Below, one piece after another: positions 42,194-51,953 of a DNA stretch of 64,000 nucleotides (position 1 is its first letter; each line of letters starts with the position of its first letter). Under the pieces are notes generated by a model. That model was not told where the DNA came from, did no database searches, and saw nothing but the letters and a program-made list of their open reading frames with translations. Position numbers and translations under genes: made by a program. Location: positions 1,364,001-1,428,000 of the forward strand of contig OY969694.1 of assembly GCA_963701955.1 (NCBI GenBank), read 5' to 3'. The DNA is from Bog-473 sp963701955. GTDB lineage: Bacteria; Actinomycetota; Acidimicrobiia; Acidimicrobiales; RAAP-2.

Positions 42194-43670
42194 TCAGAGG
42201 CCTGCGATGGGTGCCACCAGTGGGATGCCGGGCATGGTGACGACGCCGATGCCGCCCGACGGGCCGACGTCCTCGCTGACCGCCATCGGCCCGCTGGCGC
42301 GCACCAAGATCTGACCGGCACCGGCCGCGGCGAGCGGCGCACCCGAGACCACGGCCGTGGCCCCCGCGGCGACGGTGCCCACGGCCAGGGTTCGCTCGGA
42401 CGACCCCGAGACGGCGAGGACCCGGTACCTCTCGGGGGACGCGGACCCGTTGTGGAGGGACAGGTTGGCCGGAGCGGCACCGCTGACGGGCGTCGCCGTG
42501 CTCGTGCCCGGTGGCGGTACGACCCACCGGCTCGCGGGTGCCGCTGCGGTCAGGCCGCCCACGGCGTTCGCCGCTCCGTCCTGGGGGGACGGCAACGACG
42601 ACGGCACCGAGACGCGGCGCCCGACGACGACCCCGGCGCCCCCACGGGCCGAGACCTCGGCCGCGTAGGACACACCGGCGGGGATCCGGGTCTGCGTGCT
42701 GGTGGCCAGCACCCACGTGGCCCCCGGGCCCACCTCGGCGGTCAAGGGGGCCAGCGGGCCCGAGGGAAGGCGGACCTGCACGCTCACCGCCTCAGGAGTG
42801 GTGCCCGGGTTCAGTACGTCGATCTCCGACGAACCCCCCGGCGTCTCGCGGGCCAACGGAATGGTCCAGGTCTGCTGCGGCGCGGACTCTCCGGGCACGA
42901 GCCAGAGCCCGCCGCCCGTGGTGCCGGCGGCGGCAACCAGCTCGACCTCGGACGCCACGACCCGGCCGGTGCGGGTCGAGACGATCGTGCTCACCGTCGG
43001 GTGCTGCTGCACCTCGGACGCCACATCCTCTACCACCAGCTGCCCGGGATCGATCACGAGACCCTGGTAGTTGATGGGGTGCACGACTCCCGAGGGCGTG
43101 ACGAAGCTGAGGTCCGCCACCACCGGCGTCGAGGTCGGGTTGAGCAGTGCCACGAAGAGCTGGTCGGAGCCCGAGGTCGAACCCTCGGGGAAGTACCACC
43201 GGCTGGACGTCGAGCTGAGACACGGGGCCTCGGCCCACCCCGACGAGTCGTGCACGACCTGGCTCACCGCTACACCGCCACCGTCGACCACTACCGTCTG
43301 GGCGAGCCACGAGCCCGACGCGGCCGGGGGGATTTCGGGCGCCACGGCACTGCGGGGACCGACGGTGAGGTCGACGTGCACGCTCGATCCGGTGTCGGTG
43401 ACCGCGGTGACCGACACAGCAACCCGATCCGCGGTGGTGTTGGAGAGCACCACCGAGCCCTGGTCCACACTCGCGCCGGTGGACTGGACCGTGCAGAACC
43501 AGGCTGACGACTCGGCATTCGGCGCGCCCACCTGCACCGCGAGGGCGCGAGCGGTGATCGGCGCCGTGGTTCCCCGGGCCGCGGCAACCGACGCCGACCC
43601 CGACGACGACGAGGGCGACGAAGGCGACGACCCGCCACCGGTGCTCAGCCACGTGATGGGCCGGGCTCAC
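42194..43670 (-). CDS. DUF5719 family secreted protein; frameshift near 43590
   Basis: The main frame (to 42194) is an all-beta extracytoplasmic protein with DUF5719 features: SRWYFPEGSTSGSDQLFVAL, NPTSTPVVADLSF, IDPGQLVVEDVASEVQQ and YAAEVSARGGAGVVVGRR. Its N-terminal helix lies in another frame: GTG 43670 leads to EHRWRVVAFVALVVVGVGVG, a membrane anchor, and a one-base shift near 43590 connects that to SVAAARGTTAPITARALAVQ. GTG 43670 overlaps the corrected stop of the upstream gene by GTGA. The family occurs next to a large GT2 membrane protein in actinobacteria and probably serves envelope glycan assembly. Confidence 0.75.
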
Positions 43671-45865
43671 GACGGATCGGCCTCCGTCGGTCGGTCCCGT
43701 CGCCCCATCAGGGCCAGCGCCGAGCGCGATCCACACGAGCACCTCGGCCGTGACGGCCAGGGGAACGAGGGGGAACTGGGAGAGCGCCAGGGAGGCGCTC
43801 CCGGCGCTGGTGGCGTACTGCGCCCCCCAGCCGAACGCCGGCCGTGACGGGACGCCGCGACCATCGACCGACAGGGCGAAACTCCCGGCCGGCGCGTACC
43901 CGGCATAGACCGTGCCGGCGGAGACCGGTCCGGTGGCGGGCCCGCCGCGGGCCAACGAACTGAGCACCGGCTGCCACCCGGCCACGTCGGCCGCCCCGAG
44001 GCCGGGCCTGGTGGACGTGTCCGACGTGGCGCGCCCGGCGGGCAACGGGGACGACCGCTGCGCGGTCACCGGCATGGCGACGCTGTTGGCGAACACGTGC
44101 AGACCCATGACACCGGGGACGATCCGCAGATCGTCCTGCGCCATGAGGTCGGTCACCAGACCCGGCGGGGCCGGTGCACTGATCGACGGCGTCCCGCTCC
44201 CCACCTCCGAGGGGGCCAGCGCGTCGACCACGATCACGTAGCGCACGCCGTCCGGGGCGAGCAGTCGGCCCAGGTGCACCGTGCCGCCGGACTCAGCCAG
44301 TCGGACGTCATCGCCGACCTGGGCGGCGGGTCCCGCGCCGGCCGGGGTGAGCACCTGCTCGGTATCGGGGATCTGCTCGGCGGTGAGCGCGTCGGCCAGC
44401 CCGTCGCCGACCTTCCACCCGCCCGCCGGGAGCGCCCGCGGATCGCCCAACCACAAGACCCGCGTCACGCCGGCACCCGGATCCTGGGCGAGGAATCCGA
44501 GCTGATCGTCGATCCCCTGTGTCGGCAGGTCCCAGCGGCCGCCGACGGCCGCCACCGCGACGGGGATGAGCCCAACGACGACGAAGGCCAGCGCGCTCAC
44601 GGCGACCACCTGGCGCCAGCCGAAGGCACGGCCGACCAGGTCGTTCTCGAATGCGGAGATACCCAGCCCCACGCAGGCGGCGACAGCGAGGGCCGCCGGC
44701 GCCAGCACGACCGACTCCGAGGGTGTGAACGTGCCCAGATCGCCACGCGACGTGACCAGGGCAAGGGTCCAACACGCGCACGCGGTCACCCACAGGCGCG
44801 CCGCCCAGGCCAGACGGATCCCGCGCCCGAGAGCGAGCGGCAACGCCGCCCCGGCCACCAGCAACCACACCAACGGCGAGCGCGCCGCCGGCCCGATGGC
44901 GAAGCGCACGACCTCCCCCCATCCGGGCGCCGACGACGCGGGGATCGGCAGCCCGAAGATGCCGATGGAGGCCCGACCGGCCAGGAGCGTCCCGAGCACC
45001 CACGGCGCCATGAGGACGAGCGCGACACCGACCCCTGCCAAGGATGCGAGGAGCACTCGACCCGATCCTTTGCGCTGTCCCGCCAGGAGGGCTCCGAGCT
45101 CCCACGCCACGGCGGTGACCAGCACCATGGGGATGACCGCGGGAGCGAAGCCCGACGCGGCGGCGACCCATGCGCCGAGGATGGCCACTCGGGCGACGGG
45201 CCGGGTGCGCCAGCGTGCTCCCCGAGCCACCGCGTAGGGGGCCACCCCCGCGGCCCGGGCCAGGGCCAGGGCGATGAACGGGAAGGTGGCATAGGCCACC
45301 AGACCGTCCCAGCGGCCGGTGCCCAGTGCACCGTAGGCAAGGGGCACCCCGAGATAGCAGACGACCGCGACCACGCGGGCACGGTCGGAGACCACGGGGC
45401 GCATCAGGCGTGAGACGCCCCAGGCTCCCAGCGGGATGCACCCGAGAAGGAGCAACCGCTGCACTGCGCCCATCGCCCCGAACAGCACGGTCCCGCCCAC
45501 CCCGAGGAGGCCGAAGGCGGGCGACGACGGCGCCGTCGTCCCCACGCCCGCCGACTGCCATCCCGAGAAGAAGTGGTGCCAGGTCGATGACCACGTGGGC
45601 AGCGCCGCCAATTGGCCAACCAGAGGGAGCGATCCGAAGAAGAGCTCCCGCGTCCCGAACGCGACGACTGCCAAGGCGAGCACCACGGCGGTGACCCGCT
45701 GGCGCCCGGAGCCGAGCAGGGGTGCACCGACCCTCCGGCCGAACCGGTCGCGCCCGGCCCGGCGCCCCAGGTCGTCGAGCTCGTCGAAGTCCGTGTCCTC
45801 GCTGAAGGCCAGGCCGACGCTGCCGGTCAGGACGGCGACCTCGGCAGGCCCGTTCGGGTGCGCGC
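43667..45865 (-). CDS. Large multi-pass membrane protein, probably the C-terminal part of a GT2 polyprotein; frameshift near 43731
   Basis: About 730 residues with some ten to twelve membrane helices (for example VTAVVLALAVVAFGTRELFF, AMGAVQRLLLLGCIPLGAWG, FIALALARAAGVAPYAVARG) then a large extracytoplasmic domain. The last helix, VPLAVTAEVLVWIALGA, is followed after a one-base shift near 43731 by LALMGRRDRPTEADPS and the stop at 43667. No ATG, GTG or TTG precedes the conserved start SVGLAFSEDTDFDELDDLG, so the protein is likely fused to the GT2 domain upstream, with another lost base at 45830-45870. Role inferred: membrane glycosyl-transfer or polymer export. Confidence 0.65.
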
Positions 45866-46945
45866 GCCCCGGTCGGCCACGGCGTTCGCCGCTTGGAGCC
45901 CCTGGTGCGAAAGACGGCTGAGGTACATGGAGAGCCGCGCGCTCCCCCGGACTTGGAGCCGGCGGACCTCCGAATCGGGAAAGAGCCGGCGGGAGGCCAA
46001 TTCTCGACGGAGCACCCGGATCTCCGAGCGGTGCGCCAGGTTCCATCGCCACGCTCCGGCGACGGCGCGCACGCGCTCGGGGTCCCGGGCGAAGAGAGCC
46101 ACCAGGACTTCGCCGAGGGCGAGGAGCGCCGCCTGGGGCAGGACCCGCAGCAGATGGAACCACGTGTCGCACTTGAGGACGGTCCGCAGCTCGTGGCGAC
46201 GCTGGAGCATCTGCATGGTGACCGGGTGCCGGGTCCCGGGCTCGGCACCCGCGCTGAGGGGCTCAATGCCGCCGGCGACCGCCTCGCGATGGCGCACCCG
46301 GGCGTCGGGGGCGACCACCACCCGGGACCCGGCCACCTGGCTACGCCAGGAAAGGTCGAGGTCCTCCCCCATGGCGACGATCCCGGCATCGAACCCTCCG
46401 AGCTCGGCGAAGAGGTCCGCCCGCACGAGGATGCAGCCACCGGGTGCGACGAAGACGTCGCGCACGCCGTCGTGCTGGCCGTGGTCCACCTCACCCTCGA
46501 GCACCCGGTCGACCACCGCACCCGTCTTGTCGCAGCTCATCCCCACGTGCAGCAGCACGTTCGGGTCGTCCCAGTTCACGAACTTGGGCGACACCACCCC
46601 GGCGTTGGAACGCACCGACTCCTCCACCATGAGGTGCACGGCGTCGGGATCGAGCGCGACGTCGTCGTGGCACAACAGGTAGAACGCGGCCCCCTCGACC
46701 ATCCCCAACGCCTCGTTCGTGGCCGCGGCGTACCCGACGTTCCCCGGCAGATGCCGGACGAAGGCGTCCGGAAGGATCCGGCCCACCCGATCGATGGTCG
46801 CCCCGGGATCGTCCCCGCTTGCCAGGACCAGCACGGAGAGTTCCCCGTAGTCCTGATTCGCCAGGGAGGACAGTGCGTCCTCGAACCAGGGTCCCGGGTC
46901 GGCGGTGACGACGACGGCGACCACCGCGGGCACTTGGGCGTCCAT
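45827..46945 (-). CDS. Family 2 glycosyltransferase
   Basis: A GT-A fold enzyme of 372 residues in this frame. VVAVVVTADPGPWFEDALSS is the nucleotide-binding strand, LLCHDDVALDPDAVHLMVEE is the DxD-like metal site, FVAPGGCILVRADLFAELGG is the acceptor region and MGEDLDLSWRSQVAGSRVVV holds the catalytic ED motif. It transfers a sugar from a nucleotide donor to an envelope acceptor. ATG 46945 is the start. The C-terminal end ( RGARTRTGLPRSPS ) is probably a frameshift artefact: the following membrane protein has no start of its own and may be the same polypeptide. Confidence 0.85.
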   Translation of the reverse strand: MDAQVPAVVAVVVTADPGPWFEDALSSLANQDYGELSVLVLASGDDPGATIDRVGRILPDAFVRHLPGNVGYAAATNEALGMVEGAAFYLLCHDDVALDPDAVHLMVEESVRSNAGVVSPKFVNWDDPNVLLHVGMSCDKTGAVVDRVLEGEVDHGQHDGVRDVFVAPGGCILVRADLFAELGGFDAGIVAMGEDLDLSWRSQVAGSRVVVAPDARVRHREAVAGGIEPLSAGAEPGTRHPVTMQMLQRRHELRTVLKCDTWFHLLRVLPQAALLALGEVLVALFARDPERVRAVAGAWRWNLAHRSEIRVLRRELASRRLFPDSEVRRLQVRGSARLSMYLSRLSHQGLQAANAVADRGARTRTGLPRSPS

Positions 46946-47029
46946 CAGAGCGCCGAGGCTATCGGGTTCACGTCTCCGCCCAAGGGCGGGAATCCGCCCC
47001 CGCAGCGCCCGGAACAGGGGTTATGGATG

Positions 47030-47058
47030 CTTGCTCCTGTTTATCCTCCCTGATACTC
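47030..47058 (+). promoter_or_regulatory. Candidate promoter of the gene at 47089
   Basis: TTGCTC (47030-47035) and TACTCT (47053-47058) are 17 bases apart in an AT-richer patch, about 30 bases before the start codon with its GGGGAG ribosome binding site. Assigned by eye. Confidence 0.35.
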
Positions 47059-47088
47059 TTGTACACACCCACACGAGGGGAGACCCCC

Positions 47089-47457
47089 ATGGCCGACGTG
47101 ACCCCCAACATGACCGCGCTCTCGAAAGGTGTCACCGAATTCGCCCGTGATGCCGCCTACGTCGCGGTCGGCCTGGGCGTGATGGGATTCCAACGCGCCC
47201 AGGTGCGCCGGGTCGAGTTGCAGCGCAGGTTGACCCGCGACCTGGCGATCGACCGCCGGATCGATGACGTCCGCGACGGGGCGGCCAAGGGACGGGCCCA
47301 CATCGACGACCTCGCCGGATCGGCCATGCACCTCGTCGGCACCACCCTGCACCCGCTCGAGGAGAAGGTCCCGGCGTCGGTGAGCACGCTGAGTGCGGTG
47401 GTGCGGGACCATGCGCGTGGAGTGCGGATCCAGATCCGGCACCGCCCGCGCTCCTGA
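47089..47457 (+). CDS. Conserved-looking hypothetical protein
   Basis: A 122-residue protein starting at ATG 47089 behind GGGGAG. It has one weakly hydrophobic helix (AAYVAVGLGVMGFQRAQVRR) and long charged helices with many Arg (ELQRRLTRDLAIDRRIDDVR), so a membrane-associated or coiled-coil protein is likely. I do not recognise the family. It lies alone on the plus strand between the GT2 gene and rmd. Confidence 0.6.
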   Translation: MADVTPNMTALSKGVTEFARDAAYVAVGLGVMGFQRAQVRRVELQRRLTRDLAIDRRIDDVRDGAAKGRAHIDDLAGSAMHLVGTTLHPLEEKVPASVSTLSAVVRDHARGVRIQIRHRPRS

Positions 47458-47462
47458 CTCGC

Positions 47463-48354
47463 TCAGAGGGCCTCCCAGGAAGCGAACACGTCGGCCAGGC
47501 TCGTCGCCAACGGGACCACCGGAGTCCATCCGGTGTCGGATGTCAGCCGGCCGGCGTCCCCACGAAGCACCGGAACGTCGACCGGGCGCACCGAGCGCGG
47601 GGTCGGCCTGCAGCGAGAGGTCCGCGCCGGCGAGTTCGAGCAGTCGATCCGCGATCTCCGACATGGCGACGTCGGTCCCCGAGCAGACGTTGTAGATCTC
47701 GCCCACCTGACCGTGTTCGACCAGCAGCCGGTAGGCCACCACCACGTCTCGCACGTCGGTGAAGTCACGACGGGTGGTCAGGGTTCCCACAGGGAGTGAC
47801 GTGGCGCCGGCCCGCCGGGCCTCCACGATTCGCCTGGCCATGGCCGGGACGAAGAAGTTCGGCGACTGACCGGGTCCGATGTGGTTGAAGGGCCGGACGA
47901 CCAGCACCGGCTGGTTGTAGCCCCGCCAGGCCTGCAGGGCGACGGCCTCCGCAGCCAACTTGCTCGCCGCGTAGGGACTGACCGGACGGGCCGGCGCGTC
48001 CTCACGCAGTGGGAGCTGCCCGGGCTGGACGGCGCCGTAGACCTCGGCCGAGCTCACGACGAGGACGCGCGCCGCGGGCTGGACGTCGCGTGCGGCCGCC
48101 AGTACCTCGGCGGTGCCCAGCACGTTGACGCGGAGCACCTGGGAAGGGTGCTCCCAGCTCTCGCCCACGTGCGTCATGGCGGCCAGGTGGTAGATCGCCT
48201 CGGGCGCGACCTCGGCCACGACCCGGCGCACGGCCGCGCCGTCGGCGACGTCGGTCTCGAGGTCGATGACCGCGACCTCGTCCCCCCGCTCGGTGAGGTG
48301 GGCCGTCAACCATTGGCCGACGAAGCCCTTGCCGCCGGTGACCAGCGCCCGCAT
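47463..48354 (-). CDS. rmd: GDP-4-dehydro-6-deoxymannose reductase-like SDR; frameshift near 47600
   Basis: An extended short-chain dehydrogenase. ATG 48354 opens MRALVTGGKGFVGQWLTAHL (Rossmann GxxGxxG); VVSSAEVYGAVQPGQLPLRE and RPVSPYAASKLAAEAVAL hold the Ser and YxxxK catalytic residues; VVRPFNHIGPGQSPNFFVPA is strongly Rmd-like. The C-terminus continues in another frame as VRPVDVPVLRGDAGRLTSDT and ends at 47463; one extra G near 47600 explains the break. Rmd makes GDP-D-rhamnose or a related GDP-6-deoxyhexose. The matching dehydratase Gmd is not in the window. Confidence 0.8.
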
Positions 48355-48364
48355 CGGCCGAACC

Positions 48365-49501
48365 CTACTTCGGGTCCGTCCGCGCCAGAGCGTAGGCCTC
48401 GAGGTGACGCGCCACGCTCGCCTCCCACGTGCGTTGCGCCGCCACGGCGATGCCGAGGTCGTAGCGCTCGCTGCGCCGGCCGTCGTCCAGGGCGGTGCGC
48501 AGCGCGCCGGCCAGCGAGGTGACGTCGCCGGGCGGCACGAGCAGGGCCGCGCCCGCGGCAAACTCCGCCATGGCCGTGCCCTGGGTCGTGACGAGCGGTG
48601 CTCCGCAGGCCAACGCCTCGAGAGCCGGCAGCCCGAAGCCCTCCTCGAGCGCGGGACAGGCCACCACCGAGGCCTGCCGGAGGAGGGCGGGGATGGCCTC
48701 GTCAGGTAGGTAGCCGGTCCGCACGATCCGATCTGCGTGCCGGGCCTCGGCGAGCGCTCGTTCGACCTGGGACAGACCCCAACCCGTCTGGCCAGCCAGG
48801 ACCAGCACCGCGTCGCGCTCTGAATCGGCCAGGACATCGAAGGCCGCCACCAGGGGCGCCACGCCTTTGCGCGGCTCGAGCGTGCCCACGAAGGCGATCA
48901 ACGGTCGATTGGTGGGCACCCCCAGGGCGTCGAGCAGATCCCGGTCCCCCCCCGGTTCGGGCTCGGAGGGCGTGAAGCGCACGTGGTCCACACCGTGCGG
49001 GGCGACGACCACGGGGACACGCACGGCACACAGCGCGCGCAGACGGTCTGCGGTGACCTGGCTCACGCACACGACGGCGCCCGCCCGCACCGCCGCGCGG
49101 CGGATGGCCCGGCGGAAGAAGGCCGCCTTCGACCTGAGGTGCCACTCGGGATGGTCGAAGAAGGTGCAGTCGTGCACCGTCACCACGCAGGGCACGGGTG
49201 AGCGGCCCGGCATCGTGTAGTGCGGACCGTGATGGACCTCGACCCCGATGGACCGCAACACGGTGGGCAATCCGAACTGCTCGAAAGCCAGCCGCGCCGG
49301 ACGCGAGCTCGGCACCACGGCGCGCAGCGCCACGCCGGGCAGGGCCCAGCGCGCCTCGTCCCCGGCGCGGGCGACCAAGGTGAGGTCGACGTCGTGGCGC
49401 CCGGCCAGTCCGCGCGCCAGAGCGACGGTGTAGTGACCGGCACCACCGGGGTGGGCGGGCACGGCCGACACGTCGAGGGACAGAGCCAGTGGTGGGCTCA
49501 C
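48365..49501 (-). CDS. Family 4 glycosyltransferase
   Basis: A 378-residue GT-B enzyme. The N-terminal domain begins LSLDVSAVPAHPGGAGHYTV, and the C-terminal donor-binding domain has IAFVGTLEPRKGVAPLVAAF, RIVRTGYLPDEAIPALLRQA and PALEEGFGLPALEALACGAP (the E-x7-E motif for the sugar nucleotide). GTG 49501 overlaps the corrected stop of the upstream glycosyltransferase by GTGA. Mannosyl- or rhamnosyl-transfer is inferred from the neighbouring GDP-sugar genes. Confidence 0.88.
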   Translation of the reverse strand: MSPPLALSLDVSAVPAHPGGAGHYTVALARGLAGRHDVDLTLVARAGDEARWALPGVALRAVVPSSRPARLAFEQFGLPTVLRSIGVEVHHGPHYTMPGRSPVPCVVTVHDCTFFDHPEWHLRSKAAFFRRAIRRAAVRAGAVVCVSQVTADRLRALCAVRVPVVVAPHGVDHVRFTPSEPEPGGDRDLLDALGVPTNRPLIAFVGTLEPRKGVAPLVAAFDVLADSERDAVLVLAGQTGWGLSQVERALAEARHADRIVRTGYLPDEAIPALLRQASVVACPALEEGFGLPALEALACGAPLVTTQGTAMAEFAAGAALLVPPGDVTSLAGALRTALDDGRRSERYDLGIAVAAQRTWEASVARHLEAYALARTDPK

Positions 49502-50635
49502 GCGAGGGACTCCCACAGGGAGGCATGGCGCTGCGCCGCGGCGCGCCAGGTACGCGTGCGCACGTGGGCGGCGCCCGCCGACGACAGGGCGTCGCGGCAG
49601 CGCGTCATCCACGAGGACCTCGAGGAGCCCGGCCGCAATGTCCGAGACGTCGAATGGATCCACCAGCCTCGCCGGAGCGGGCCCGGGAGCTCCGAGGTCG
49701 TCCACGCTCGGGACCCGGTGCGACACCACGGTCGGCGCCCCGGCCACCATGGCCTCGAGTGGCGGCATCCCATACCCTTCGGCCAGAGGGACATAGGCGA
49801 AGGCTCGGGCCCGCCGGTAGAGCTCCGCCAGGACGGACGGGCCGACCGTTCCGACGAAGACGACACCCTCGGTCTGTTCGCCTGCGGCGGGTGCGCTTCC
49901 CCATCCGCTCGGACCGACCACCAGCATCGGCCAGGGACCGGGAAGCGACGGGCGCACCCTGGCGTACGCCTCGAGCAGCCGGGTGATGTTCTTACGCGGC
50001 TCGAGCGTGCCGACCGTGAGCACGAACGGCTCATGGACTCCCAGCCGGCCCAGGAGCTGATCGGTGGCCACCGGGTCGGGCGGAGGCAGGTGGTCCGCTC
50101 CGCTCGGCACGACGGTGATGCGGTCGGGAACGAGGCCGGCCGCCTCCAGATCGGCCTTCACGGCCCGCGACGGGGTGACCACGAATGCCGCGCCCCGCCG
50201 GACGCGCTCGAGGGCAGCCTCGTGCCAGCGACGGCCGCGGCGGGTGGTGGCATCGGGATGGAGTCGCCAGGCCACGTCGTGCACCATCATCACCTCGCGG
50301 CTGTGGCTGTCCCGGCGTAGCGGGGGCGCGGCGAACGAGACCGAGTGGACCACGTCGAAGCCCTCGGGCGCGTGGAGCAGTCGGTGGTCCCAGGCTCGGG
50401 TCACCAGGCGCGCCGGAAGCTGCGAGGTCACCACGGGCCGACCGAACGTCGCCAGGGGGTCGGGCCCCGACCGTGGGGGCCGGCTGGCCAGGAGCGTCAC
50501 GGCGGGGCCGTCGCCCTCGCCCGCGAGCTGTGCCAGACCGCCGAGCAGGCCCTGCGCGTACGCCCCGATGCCCCCGGGGACCCGGCGCCGGAGCTGCTCG
50601 ACCACGAGGAGCACGCGCACGGGACCCTCAGCCAC
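49498..50635 (-). CDS. Family 4 glycosyltransferase; frameshift near 49601
   Basis: GT-B enzyme. GTG 50635 starts GPVRVLLVVEQLRRRVPGGI; VMMVHDVAWRLHPDATTRRG, LTVGTLEPRKNITRLLEAYA and PLAEGYGMPPLEAMVAGAP mark both domains. After LLEVLVDDAL the frame runs on into the next gene, but a one-base shift near 49601 gives RDALSSAGAAHVRTRTWRAA and a stop at 49498 with GTGA coupling to the next glycosyltransferase. The raw frame would otherwise make a false 756-residue double enzyme. It overlaps the upstream gene by 8 bases. Confidence 0.85.
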
Positions 50636-51812
50636 GGGACGACCCCGCGGCGGCGTCCCGGTACAGCGCCTCGAGCCCTGCGCCGCAGCGCTCCCACGAA
50701 TAGCGCTCCGACCACTTCGATCCGGCTGCCGCCAGCCGGGCGCGCAGAGCGCTGTCGCTGAGGCAGGCCTCGAGGGCGGCGGCCAGCGCGTCCTCGTCGC
50801 CGGGGTCCACCAGCAGGGCGCCCTCGCCCAGGACCTCGGTCAGGGAGCCGGCCCGGGTGGCCACGACGGGGACGCCCTGGCGCATCGCCTGCAGCGGCGG
50901 GAACCCGAACCCCTCGTAGAGCGAGGGATAGGCCAGCATCGTGGCACCCGCCGTCAGAGCCGCCAGATCGCGCTCGTCGACCCACCCGGTCCGGACGATC
51001 CGATCCCGCCACGGCGAGGTCTCGACGGCCCGGGCAAGCGCCTCCTCACCCCAGCCGGGGGGTCCGGCGAGGACCAGCGACACGTCGGCGCGGCCGGCCG
51101 CCACGGCGCCGAAGGCCCGCACCAGACCGGGCAGGTCCTTACGGGGCTCGGCGGTGCCGACAGAGAGGCAGTAGTCGCCCGCGCCCGGGGGCAGCAGGCG
51201 CGCTCGGGTCGCGGCCACGTCGGCCGGAGTCGCCGCCGGCAGCACGGGGATGCCCGGGCACACCGTGCGCACACGATCGGGGTCCGCACCGAACGCGTCC
51301 ACGACCTCGCCGGCCACGAAGGCCGAGTCCGTGTGGACCCACGCGCCCCGGCGCAACGCCCGGCGGATCAGGTTCGGGTAGGCCAACGTGGCGGCGTTGC
51401 AGAGCTCGGGATGACGGAGTGGCGTCAGGTCGTGCACCGAGACGACCTCGGCAGCCCGGCGTGTCGGGGGCACGACGAAGTTCGTCCCGTGGACGACGTC
51501 GACGGGGCCGACGAACCATTCCAGTGGCGGCGCGTCACTCCTCCCCCACAGCGCGTTGAGCGGTCGCGCCGGCATGGCACGCTGACGGGCCGTCACGCCG
51601 TCGGGGAGCAGCGCTCCGATACGTCCACGGCGACGCCAGCTCACGGCGAAGGCGGACACGTCGAGAGCCGGACGGCGCGACAGTGCGTCGAGAGCCCCTG
51701 CGCAGAACGCCCCGACCCCGGTGCGAAGGCCGAGCAGGGCCGTGGCGTCGAGCGCGACGCGCAGGAGCGCTGGGGTCGGGATGGGGGGTCCCGACGACCG
51801 GCGTGGGCTCAT
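50628..51812 (-). CDS. Family 4 glycosyltransferase
   Basis: A 394-residue GT-B protein, first of three in a row. ATG 51812 has AAGGAG five bases upstream. Motifs: VALDATALLGLRTGVGAFCA (N-domain glycine loop), VVSVHDLTPLRHPELCNAAT, LSVGTAEPRKDLPGLVRAFG and PSLYEGFGFPPLQAMRQGVP (donor-binding E-x7-E). It probably begins a polycistronic glycan operon running to DUF5719. It is divergent from cofD. Confidence 0.9.
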   Translation of the reverse strand: MSPRRSSGPPIPTPALLRVALDATALLGLRTGVGAFCAGALDALSRRPALDVSAFAVSWRRRGRIGALLPDGVTARQRAMPARPLNALWGRSDAPPLEWFVGPVDVVHGTNFVVPPTRRAAEVVSVHDLTPLRHPELCNAATLAYPNLIRRALRRGAWVHTDSAFVAGEVVDAFGADPDRVRTVCPGIPVLPAATPADVAATRARLLPPGAGDYCLSVGTAEPRKDLPGLVRAFGAVAAGRADVSLVLAGPPGWGEEALARAVETSPWRDRIVRTGWVDERDLAALTAGATMLAYPSLYEGFGFPPLQAMRQGVPVVATRAGSLTEVLGEGALLVDPGDEDALAAALEACLSDSALRARLAAAGSKWSERYSWERCGAGLEALYRDAAAGSSRG

Positions 51813-51953
51813 GGACGCTCCTTCTGATCGTCGGCACCGGTCGAGCCACTGCCTGGTACCCCGGGGACCCGGCGGCGACCGGCCGCCCACGGGCGGCGAT
51901 CGTACCAGCGGGGACGAATGGGCGGTCCGGCCGGCGCTCCTAAGCTCGGCGCC

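Noticed and set aside
47089..47457. WhiB-type regulator, expected in this neighbourhood in actinobacteria
   Set aside because: The protein has no Cys residues.
48365..50635. A single 756-residue double glycosyltransferase
   Set aside because: Correcting one base near 49601 gives two normal GT4 proteins with GTGA coupling, which is far more likely than a fusion.
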